A DNA stretch of 5,241 bases from the NCBI GenBank assembly GCA_003233295.1, contig QILJ01000234.1, positions 1 through 5,241 of the forward strand. The letters run 5' to 3'. Position 1 is the stretch's first letter, and every line of letters starts with the position of its first letter. This document shows, piece after piece, positions 1 through 5,241 of the stretch. Below the pieces are notes generated by a model, which saw only the letters and a list, made by a program, of their open reading frames with translations, was not told the DNA's origin and searched no databases. A program made the translations under genes and the position numbers. The DNA comes from Ignavibacteria bacterium (lineage in GTDB: Bacteria > Bacteroidota > Ignavibacteria > Ignavibacteriales > Melioribacteraceae).

Positions 1-1
1 A

Positions 2-331
2 TTCAACCCATTTACCGCCAGAGCTGATGTTCCTAATAATTTTGTTCCCTTTTGGCAAAGCCGGATCATCATCAAGAATAGTTAAAAGCTCTGGATACCG
101 TTTACTGTATGGAGGCTTGTTAGGATGAACAGCTTCAAGACGATCAAATAAAGTATTATTACTACCGTCAAAATAATATTTCGCCCAACCCATTCCTCTG
201 GCATCCACATGTATAGCGGGTGAGCCATTGATAATGATATTGTTCTCTACAAGATTATCTCTTCCGCCTCCGATCATGATGGAACGACCGGCTTTATAAA
301 ATACATTTCCATAAACTGTTACTCCGCTAGC
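2..331 (-). pseudogene. C-terminal continuation of the beta-helix protein in another frame, cut by the window edge
   Basis: Reading the minus strand from GCT at 331 gives 110 codons with no stop to the window edge. They begin ASGVTVYGNVFYKAGRS, followed by IMIGGGRDNLVENNIIING, then PAIHVDARGMGWAKYYFDG, and end near NISSGGKWVE. The short beta-strand coils with Asn ladders and the G-rich turn are what a beta-helix protein should show straight after the MAIYL where the main frame fails, so this is the same gene and not a separate ORF. It has no start codon or ribosome binding site of its own. The shift corresponds to a loss of 3n+1 bases at about 329-334. A missing DDC-like triplet plus one base (7 nt) would restore MAIYL-DDC-ASGVTVYGN; the identity of the lost residues is inferred from my memory of the family. 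Confidence 0.85.
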
Positions 332-1926
332 TCGAGATATATTGCCATCACTTCGTTCCAACCTGTCTGCCCCTCAACTCCATGAAGATCATGGAAATAA
401 TTGTAGCGTATGATACTGCCCCTTTGAGTCCAATCACGACCAATATAAAAAGCACCGGCATCCCCTGTTTCCATACATACATGATGAATTTCATTGTACT
501 CCAGAATATGTTCATTCCCCCAGAAGAACACTGCAGTATGAGGAAGATCATGAATAAGATTATGCTTTACAATATTGCCTACACCATACATAAATATTCC
601 TGCACGGTAAGTTCGTACCCAGCGTGAGCAATCATAGATATTATTATTAATAGCATAATTATTTCCCGGTACTAACGTGGCACGGTCACCCCCAGCAAGA
701 ATTATCCCGCCTTCACCTGTAGCATATATCTCACTATTCAACACTCCATTATTATGACCGGCATCTTTGTTGTAAAGTGTATTCTTGTAAATCTTTCCAC
801 CTGGGTTAGGCACAAGTCTGCCAATACTAACAGCAACCGTTCCCATATTACGTAATACACATCCATCAATAATATTGCTGCTGCCATCAATAATTTCAAT
901 ACCTGCACCACATGTATATTCAAATGTAATATTGCTAAAAGTAATATTTTTTACATTGTTTAATTGAATGAGCGGTTCCTGTAAAATTGAAACAAATATC
1001 TTTGCCTTTTGCGGATCAGAAGGCTTTTGCGGATCAGAAGGCGGCCAGAAATAGAGAACTCCTTTTCCCCTATCCAGATACCACTCGCCTGGAGAGTCCA
1101 ATTCTTCCAGTATATTCAGCACGTAAAATCTTTTCCCTTTTGTAAACGGATAACCGCTGTATGGTTCCTCTGCTATTATAGTTCTACTTATTGTATCTAT
1201 CGAAGCAACTTTAACATATCTATCTGCCCAATCATATTTCCAATAACCGTGCAGCCAGAGATCAGGTGCGTTTAACCATCTTGCAGAACGATCACCTTTG
1301 TAAGTAAACCCTTTGCCATCTAAGGAATCTGGGACATCTTCAATAGTTGTCCAATCTTTATTCGGCCAGCGGGCAAGCGTCATGGGTTTTTCATTAAAGT
1401 ATAATTCAAGACCTGACGGTTGAATATCTCTGCCGAAACCTCTAGCAGATAAATTTCCAAATTCTGTTATTCCCTGTTTTTTTAGATCAACCATCAGAAT
1501 ATTTTCCCGAATACTAGGATCTATTTTATTGTAGACTTCAGATTTGGAATCAATTGCAGTAAAGCCATGAATTTCCTTTCCACCAATGATGTGCGCTGTC
1601 TCTCCAGGAAAAGATGAGATCATTATTGAAGGATTCTGCACAATATCTTCTTTACTCAAAACAAATGTTTTATTTAACGGATAGTACCCCTCACGAAGAT
1701 AAATTGTGATTGGATTTCTCTTGTTATTTTTAATGGCTAGTTTTACCCGCTCCAGAGTAGTAAATGGATGCTCTTTAGTGCCGTCATTTTTTTTGTCATT
1801 CCCGTTGGGAGATATATAAAATGTTTTTTCACTGGAGCTATTAACATTACTAGGAACCTCAGTACTATAAACATTGGATGAGAACAAAAAACAAAATATG
1901 AAAAACAAACTTATATTTTTAATCAC
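319..1926 (-). CDS. Secreted right-handed parallel beta-helix protein, N-terminal part; frame broken near its 3' end
   Basis: The product is a probable exported carbohydrate-active enzyme of the parallel beta-helix class, with GH141-like or polysaccharide-lyase-like families as candidates. The start is best placed at GTG 1926-1924: AAGGAG lies 6 nt upstream, while the longer frame from TTG 1953 has no such site and would contain the Shine-Dalgarno sequence. The N-terminus is a signal peptide (Lys, then ISLFFIFCFLFSS, with a likely cut after VYS). Next come YISPNGND (about residues 37-44) and the PFTTLERVKLAI segment typical of the first coil, then Asn-rich coils from about residue 330 such as NIIDGCVLRNMG, NNIYDCSRW and SIIRYNYFHDLHGVEGQ. 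The frame reaches MAIYL and then ends in LELAE plus TAA, about 535 residues from GTG. The family normally continues, and the continuation is present in another frame down to position 2. The gene is therefore frameshifted, by a deletion or an assembly error. The substrate cannot be told from sequence alone. Confidence 0.85.
   Translation of the reverse strand: MIKNISLFFIFCFLFSSNVYSTEVPSNVNSSSEKTFYISPNGNDKKNDGTKEHPFTTLERVKLAIKNNKRNPITIYLREGYYPLNKTFVLSKEDIVQNPSIMISSFPGETAHIIGGKEIHGFTAIDSKSEVYNKIDPSIRENILMVDLKKQGITEFGNLSARGFGRDIQPSGLELYFNEKPMTLARWPNKDWTTIEDVPDSLDGKGFTYKGDRSARWLNAPDLWLHGYWKYDWADRYVKVASIDTISRTIIAEEPYSGYPFTKGKRFYVLNILEELDSPGEWYLDRGKGVLYFWPPSDPQKPSDPQKAKIFVSILQEPLIQLNNVKNITFSNITFEYTCGAGIEIIDGSSNIIDGCVLRNMGTVAVSIGRLVPNPGGKIYKNTLYNKDAGHNNGVLNSEIYATGEGGIILAGGDRATLVPGNNYAINNNIYDCSRWVRTYRAGIFMYGVGNIVKHNLIHDLPHTAVFFWGNEHILEYNEIHHVCMETGDAGAFYIGRDWTQRGSIIRYNYFHDLHGVEGQTGWNEVMAIYLELAE
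1006..1041. repeat. In-gene tandem duplication, two perfect 18-bp copies
   Basis: The unit CTTTTGCGGATCAGAAGG occurs twice, at 1006-1023 and 1024-1041, without mismatch. On the coding (minus) strand it encodes SDPQKP twice in a row, in a loop after the FWPP motif of the beta-helix protein. Because 18 is a multiple of three it leaves the frame intact. The perfect identity suggests a recent slippage duplication. Confidence 0.93.
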
Positions 1927-1932
1927 TATTTT

Positions 1933-1938
1933 CTCCTT
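1933..1938 (-). promoter_or_regulatory. Ribosome binding site that decides the beta-helix start
   Basis: AAGGAG on the minus strand lies 6 nt before GTG 1926-1924, right before the signal peptide. The upstream TTG at 1953 has no comparable site. The stop of the decayed upstream frame (1946-1944) sits 17 nt before this GTG, which is operon-like spacing. Confidence 0.75.
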
Positions 1939-1943
1939 ATAAT

Positions 1944-2325
1944 TTATACACAAATCTTATGAATACGATCATAAACCATTTCCTGCTCTTCCGGCGTTTG
2001 ACAATAAGTAACAACTATCAGTTTCATTTCGGGTTTCCAAAGACTTTTAACTTTATCTAAAACCGTATTAGCATCTTCAACTATTCTGGCATTTAAGATT
2101 ATATTGGTATTCGCAAAAGAGTGAAATGTCTCCGTTGGATCTGGGTCTGTTTCTTCTGAAAATGCACCATCAACCGTTTTAAGATCTTTAATTTTTTCAA
2201 TACAACTATTGCTTTCATTCTACATCACGAACATGTTTAATATCAATTCGTTATTCAAGAATATCAAGATAATTTTTAATTTTATTCTCAGCAAGGTTAT
2301 CAACTTTTTTTTCAATCTGAAAGAT
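1944..2325 (-). pseudogene. Decayed reading frame between the URO-D-like and beta-helix genes
   Basis: The gap between the two genes is not empty. On the minus strand from ATC 2325-2323 one frame reads FQIEKKVDNLAENKIKN then YLDILE, meets TAA at 2253-2251, and goes on RIDIKHVRDV. Skipping one base near 2220 gives a second frame, open for 91 codons to TAA 1946-1944, with segments NESNSCIEKIKDLKTVDG, NTNIILNARIVEDANTVL and MKLIVVTYCQTPEEQEMVY. Both parts look like real protein. AAGGAG lies 6 nt before the ATC, as if an ATG had been lost, and the start overlaps the end of the URO-D gene as in a coupled operon. Restored length would be about 126 residues. The segment around NIILNAR loosely resembles NIFLNIR near the C-terminus of the neighbouring URO-D-like protein, so this may be a remnant of a related barrel; that is weak. 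No family is recognised with confidence. Confidence 0.6.
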
Positions 2326-3406
2326 GAATATCTCCTTTTTTACTATATTGTTTTCTTAGTGTTCCTACAGTTTCAAAAATTGTTGTGATCTTTTCATCTG
2401 AAATTTTATCATCCATGTTTATACAGCAAACACCAGTTAAATATGGATTTCCCGAGTCAGTGACTAGACGAGTGATTATTTTTCTAATCTCTTCTGTTGA
2501 TTGGTTTACTAATTCCACCGGGCTAAGCCGTATATTTAAAAATATATTCGGTAAATGTTCTCTTAAAACTTTTACATCCCCGCCCCAGCCTACATCCAGA
2601 AAATCGAGGTGAGGGATTTTTGCAAAGCTTTCAGCATGGCGATGCGGATCATCACCGCAATAGTGAACACCAAACGGACGATTAGACTTGCTCCATTCAA
2701 TATCAAATGGAAGCAAAAATCTTTCATAATCTTCAGTAGATATCATTGTATGCGAACATTCGGAATGTAGGAACAATGGTTGTCTTAGATTTCTTACATT
2801 ACGATTTACAGAAATAGAAGTGCTTCCAGATTCTGCAGATAGACTTAGAGTAAACTTTTCAATAACCTTTGCAATCTTGTGAAAATATTCTTTTGTTTCT
2901 TCGGGCTGTATTAACATATCCATAAAAATAGACTCCGCTCGAATATCCAATGCAATATTGAGAATCCCGCTCCAGTTAGCATCGCCAGATAAATAACCAT
3001 ATTTACTCTTTAGATTTTCAAGCATACTTTCAAATTTTTTGAAAGGGATTGATTTGAAAGCATCATCTGGATCTAAATCAAAATCATCTCTGTTTGCTGA
3101 TATTACCTGCGGAGGATGATCTTCTGTATATTCAACATCGCAGCCGAGCATTTCCGACAAAAGAAATCCGGAAGCCAAATGTACAGCGCCCGCTTCGGGA
3201 CGTTGCTCATCTTTAAATGAACCATATCCATATTTCCCCCATCTATCATATAAAACTTTTTCCATCTTCTGTTCATCTTCAACTCTACGAGCTGGATGAA
3301 AGAAAAAATCTCTATCGAAAGAAATTCCCTCATGCTTGTTCCACCATTCCGGTGCGAGAACTATATCAACCGGCAGTAGTTTATCACCTAATAGTTTCTG
3401 AATCAT
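2312..3406 (-). CDS. Uroporphyrinogen-decarboxylase superfamily protein, methyltransferase-like (MtaA/CmuA type)
   Basis: This 364-residue protein is complete and has the usual length for a URO-D-fold TIM barrel. It starts at ATG 3406-3404 with AAGGA 4 nt upstream and ends in TGA. Recognisable parts are the N-terminal PVDIVLAPEWW, the SGDANWSGILNIAL core (about 140-152), LHSECSHTMIS (about 213-223), FGVHYCGDDPHRH (245-257) and TGVCCINMDD (324-333). H248-x-C250 with C327 (or C328) about 77 residues later matches the HxC...C zinc pattern of corrinoid-linked methyltransferases such as MtaA. It is not a typical haem-pathway HemE: the usual N-terminal PVWxMRQAGR-type segment is absent. Role inferred: methyl transfer or demethylation of a small molecule or sugar derivative, in the cytoplasm (no signal peptide). 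It lies between a GH109-like gene and a beta-helix gene, which suggests a link to glycan use. The substrate is unknown. It is the only undamaged gene in the window. Confidence 0.9.
   Translation of the reverse strand: MIQKLLGDKLLPVDIVLAPEWWNKHEGISFDRDFFFHPARRVEDEQKMEKVLYDRWGKYGYGSFKDEQRPEAGAVHLASGFLLSEMLGCDVEYTEDHPPQVISANRDDFDLDPDDAFKSIPFKKFESMLENLKSKYGYLSGDANWSGILNIALDIRAESIFMDMLIQPEETKEYFHKIAKVIEKFTLSLSAESGSTSISVNRNVRNLRQPLFLHSECSHTMISTEDYERFLLPFDIEWSKSNRPFGVHYCGDDPHRHAESFAKIPHLDFLDVGWGGDVKVLREHLPNIFLNIRLSPVELVNQSTEEIRKIITRLVTDSGNPYLTGVCCINMDDKISDEKITTIFETVGTLRKQYSKKGDIHLSD
2332..2337 (-). promoter_or_regulatory. Orphan Shine-Dalgarno sequence inside the URO-D 3' end
   Basis: AAGGAG on the minus strand within the last codons of the URO-D-like gene is followed after 6 nt by ATC 2325-2323, which opens the decayed frame downstream. 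Good spacing to a non-start codon suggests that a former ATG has mutated. A chance purine run is the alternative. Confidence 0.4.
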
Positions 3407-3432
3407 CTTTTCCTTTTCTATTTAAATAAAAC

Positions 3433-3530
3433 AGAACACGGATAACACTGATTTAACAGATATTCACTGATCATTATTTGAAAATATTTTTATCTGTGTG
3501 AATCTGTTTTTTCCGTTTAATCTTTGTCCT
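3433..3530. repeat. Imperfect inverted repeat (about 39-nt arms, 20-nt AT-rich loop)
   Basis: Left arm 3433-3471 and right arm 3492-3530 are imperfectly complementary. The outer 29 nt of each arm (3433-3461 with 3502-3530) match at 21 of 29 positions by my hand alignment, including an unbroken AACAGAT/ATCTGTT pair. The inner parts (ATATTCACTGAT and ATCTGTGTGAAT) pair with small bulges. The loop is AT-rich. It lies between the restored GH109 stop (3551-3549) and the URO-D start (3406), on either strand a possible long hairpin. It has no clear run of T's directly after the stem, so it is not a classic intrinsic terminator. The short words CGGATAA, ACTGAT, CAGAT and TCTGTG recur in it, resembling dispersed intergenic repeat families of environmental bacteria. 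It may be such an element, a MITE-like relic or an RNA-processing site. Confidence 0.6.
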
Positions 3531-3548
3531 ATTGTTTTTGTCAATAAC

Positions 3549-3662
3549 TTAAAACTTAATTTTAGTATTTCCACCTCTAGTCAAATCTATATCCATATTG
3601 CGTTTATTGGTCTTCCAGGCGCCGGCTGTAAAATCGGGTACTTTAATAGAATTGGAATTATT
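3549..3662 (-). pseudogene. Detached C-terminal tail of the GH109-like gene
   Basis: After the stop at 3664-3662, the minus strand reads on in another frame from AAT 3662 for 37 residues to TAA 3551-3549: NNSNSIKVPDFTAGAWKTN followed by KRNMDIDLTRGGNTKIKF. The VPDFTxGxW-type ending is what I expect at the end of bacterial GH109 proteins. It has no start codon of its own. The family normally has a PLSEWSV-like segment between the SSIL where the main frame ends and this tail. Loss of about 19 nt (3n+1) would remove that segment and cause the shift; the exact lost bases are inferred. Confidence 0.85.
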
Positions 3663-4960
3663 TACAGAATCGAACTCCACGCAGCAGCATCATATACATC
3701 CTGATCAAGCGGCAGCCCATTGTGCAGACAGTCGATTAAATGCCAATCCTCTTTCAAGTCGGAGCCTCCGTGTCCACTTGATAATTTATTGAATTTATGA
3801 AATATCTCCGGTGTATATTTCTTTTTGATCTTTTCGAATTCCTCAGGTGAAGCCCATTTATGGTTGCCCGTTGAGATTCTCGGCGGCTGCGGGTCATAGA
3901 GCGCCGCGCCTTTTGTTCCATAAATACCATGGATCATATTGTGCGGCGAAGGTGTCGTTGCATCATGCTGCAGCATAATAGTACTGCCTTTAGTGGTTTT
4001 GATAAGCGTGGTATTCATATTCCCGCGGTAATCCAAATCTTTAAAATCATCAAAAAACGGATCTTCTCTAGCTAGTTCTCTCGCTTTATTCTGCATCATA
4101 AAATCACGACTTTCCACTGAAACCAGAAAATCAAACTTATCGCCGCGGTTTATATCCATCATCTGGGCAATCGGTCCCAATCCGTGTGTTGGATAAATAT
4201 TTCCTTTGCGGGAACCATACTGCCGCAACCACCACATGTTCCAATACATATTTTTGTTAAAGTTATTTTTCATTTTACTGGTATTATAAGCGCCTGCGCC
4301 GTGAACAATCTCTCCGAAGAAACCCTGCTTTGCCATGTTCAGCATAAGCAATTGAAATGGCATATAAGAATAGTTCTCAAGCATCATACAGTGTTTCCTT
4401 GTTCGTTCTGCAGTTTCAACTAGTTTCCATGCTTCCTCAATTGTAGCCGCAGCAGGAACTTCCGATGCTACATGTTTGCCTTGTTCCATTGCATAAACCG
4501 CCATCTCGGTATGCATATACCAGGGAGTTGTAACAATAACCAAGTCAATATCACTGCGCTGACAGAGCTTTTTCCATTCATCTTTTGAGCCTGAATATAA
4601 CTCTGGATTATGATCCGTGTTTTCCAGTAACTTTTTTGCAGACTCAGCCTTCTCCGGTCGAAGATCACATAGAGCTTTTATTTCAACACCGTCTATACGG
4701 TTCATTGTCTTTACATGTGAAGGACCTCGTTGTCCCAAGCCGATGATCCCAATCCGAACGGTACTTATTTTAGGCGCGGCAAATCCCGACATGTTGAATT
4801 GCTGTGTATGTTCCTTTTCAAAATCAACAATATCTTGTGCAAGATTTGAATCATCGTAATTCAATCCCGAGGCATAATTTTTCATTAAACCTCCGGCAGT
4901 TAAGCTTAGTCCGGCAATACCGGTCAGCTTTATAAAATCTCTACGATTTTTTTTCATCAT
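3662..4960 (-). CDS. Gfo/Idh/MocA oxidoreductase, GH109-type (alpha-N-acetylgalactosaminidase-like), Tat-exported; C-terminus lost by frameshift
   Basis: The family uses tightly bound NAD to cleave terminal alpha-GalNAc (or related) residues by transient oxidation at C3. The N-terminus carries a twin-arginine signal (NRRDFIK, residues 5-11, then the hydrophobic LTGIAGLSLTAGGL), so it probably acts in the periplasm. A Rossmann GLGQRG motif (74-79) binds NAD. E167 in ASEVPAA and Y256/H259 in YPTHGLGP match the Glu and Tyr-x-x-His active-site positions known from GH109; SGHGGSD (395-401) is another family hallmark. Two ATGs are adjacent: GGAG is 4 nt from 4960 and 7 nt from 4957, so the second is slightly preferred. 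The frame ends after AAAWSSIL at residue 432, and the usual tail follows in another frame to 3549. The active-site residues survive, but loss of the terminal 40-odd residues probably harms folding. GH109-like proteins may have other sugar specificities. Confidence 0.9.
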   Translation of the reverse strand: MMKKNRRDFIKLTGIAGLSLTAGGLMKNYASGLNYDDSNLAQDIVDFEKEHTQQFNMSGFAAPKISTVRIGIIGLGQRGPSHVKTMNRIDGVEIKALCDLRPEKAESAKKLLENTDHNPELYSGSKDEWKKLCQRSDIDLVIVTTPWYMHTEMAVYAMEQGKHVASEVPAAATIEEAWKLVETAERTRKHCMMLENYSYMPFQLLMLNMAKQGFFGEIVHGAGAYNTSKMKNNFNKNMYWNMWWLRQYGSRKGNIYPTHGLGPIAQMMDINRGDKFDFLVSVESRDFMMQNKARELAREDPFFDDFKDLDYRGNMNTTLIKTTKGSTIMLQHDATTPSPHNMIHGIYGTKGAALYDPQPPRISTGNHKWASPEEFEKIKKKYTPEIFHKFNKLSSGHGGSDLKEDWHLIDCLHNGLPLDQDVYDAAAWSSIL

Positions 4961-5021
4961 TTTTCTCCATTATTTCTTATGATAAATGGTTCTGCTTTAG
5001 ATGTTATACTAATTTTATAAT

Positions 5022-5046
5022 TTATTCAAGCTTCCTAAGCGAATAA
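5022..5046. other. Weak hairpin in the 109-bp gap between the edge gene and the GH109-like gene
   Basis: TTATTC at 5022 and GAATAA ending at 5046 pair, with an inner AGCTT/AAGC stem around a 3-nt loop and a 2-nt bulge. It lies 24 nt beyond the stop of the edge gene, where a terminator could be, but no T-run follows on the minus strand, so a role is doubtful. The rest of the gap (4961-5069) is AT-rich; it holds the GGAG of the GH109-like gene at 4965-4968, and I see no confident promoter. Confidence 0.25.
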
Positions 5047-5069
5047 GAAATATGATTTTAATTATAATA

Positions 5070-5241
5070 CTATTTTTCTATTTCACCTAAAATATTTTGC
5101 AAAATGTATTCTGATATTTTATGTTCTTTGTGTGTATCATCTAGCCATAGATCCCAATCGCCTTTGTTAAGTTTTTTAACTCGATCAGAAACTTCTGAAT
5201 AGTAAGTTTTCCACTTTGTACCGGCAAAGCAGCATGCATCA
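5070..5241 (-). CDS. C-terminal fragment of an unidentified protein, cut by the window edge
   Basis: Reading the minus strand from the edge, 56 codons run without interruption to TAG 5072-5070. The residues begin DACCFAGTKWKTYYSEVSD, then RVKKLNKGDWDLWLDDTHK, and end EYILQNILGEIEK. The paired cysteines, the many aromatic residues and the charged amphipathic end look like a folded soluble domain, and the frame has the codon make-up of its neighbours. The start lies outside the window. It is co-directional with the GH109-like gene, 109 bp before it, and may belong to the same transcription unit. I do not recognise the family. Confidence 0.65.
   Translation of the reverse strand, partial: DACCFAGTKWKTYYSEVSDRVKKLNKGDWDLWLDDTHKEHKISEYILQNILGEIEK

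Noticed and set aside
329..339. CTCGAGCTAGC resembles adjoining XhoI and NheI cloning sites
   Set aside because: No vector sequence surrounds it and both sides are the same natural gene; the palindromes are probably a chance product of the deletion junction.
319..345. Programmed frameshifting at the beta-helix break
   Set aside because: There is no slippery heptamer, and conserved residues themselves seem to be missing, which points to a deletion rather than recoding.
348..1275. Open frames at 382-627 and 1009-1275 on the plus strand, and at 348-551 and 738-923 on the minus strand
   Set aside because: They lie wholly within the beta-helix coding sequence in other frames, lack ribosome binding sites and have low-complexity, unprotein-like composition.
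2099..2218. A 39-codon ATG frame (MKAIVVLKKL...) on the minus strand in the gap after the URO-D-like gene
   Set aside because: It is very rich in Lys, Arg, Gln and Leu and overlaps the more protein-like 91-codon frame of the remnant; it has no convincing ribosome binding site.
3433..3530. Intrinsic terminator or CRISPR-like repeat reading of the palindrome
   Set aside because: There is no T-run directly after a GC-rich stem and no regular repeat-spacer order.
4184..4859. Open frames opposite or inside the GH109-like gene (4184-4423, 4468-4668, 4617-4859)
   Set aside because: Shadow frames of a well-recognised enzyme; their residues show no family features.
4995..5035. A TTGAAT...TATAAC promoter-like pair upstream of the GH109-like gene
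   Set aside because: The spacer is only about 15 nt, the region is generally AT-rich, and no Bacteroidota-type TTTG/TAnnTTTG pair is clear.

Overview
The window is AT-rich (roughly 37-38% GC by eye). Every supportable gene lies on the minus strand, so transcription runs from high to low coordinates. In that order it holds: the C-terminus of an unidentified protein (5241-5070); a Tat-exported Gfo/Idh/MocA oxidoreductase of the GH109 type (4960-3549, frame broken near its end); an intergenic imperfect palindrome (3530-3433); an intact protein of the uroporphyrinogen-decarboxylase (URO-D) superfamily (3406-2312); a decayed reading frame (2325-1944); and a secreted right-handed parallel beta-helix protein (from 1926 past position 1, frame broken near 330). 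No RNA gene, CRISPR array, transposase or integrase is visible.

The content looks like a carbohydrate-catabolism cluster. GH109 enzymes are NAD-dependent exo-glycosidases that travel by the Tat route. Beta-helix proteins with this N-terminus are secreted polysaccharide-active enzymes or glycosidases. URO-D-like proteins with an HxC...C signature resemble zinc-dependent methyl transfer proteins rather than haem enzymes. The organism is probably an environmental member of the Bacteroidota. The Lentisphaerota/Kiritimatiellota group is a real alternative, because clear Shine-Dalgarno sequences precede several genes, which is less typical of Bacteroidota. This placement rests on family resemblance and composition only.

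The most notable observation is decay. Three of the four units wholly or largely inside the window carry frame lesions, and the protein sequence continues cleanly in another frame after each one. The GH109 frame stops at 3662, but 37 further family-like residues follow in another frame (3662-3549); a short segment appears deleted. The beta-helix frame stops at 319, but 110 further residues continue in another frame to the window edge (331-2); a short acidic segment appears deleted at the junction. Between URO-D and the beta-helix gene, a previously unmarked frame of about 126 codons has a good Shine-Dalgarno sequence but ATC where the start should be, an in-frame TAA and a one-base shift. Only the URO-D-like gene is whole. 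This could be a degrading locus or a set of consensus errors; the apparent deletion sizes (about 7 and 19 nt) fit genuine deletions better than homopolymer errors.

I found no convincing new defence, mobile or RNA system here. The main value is the broken cluster, the hidden gene remnant, the candidate metal-binding URO-D relative and the intergenic palindrome.
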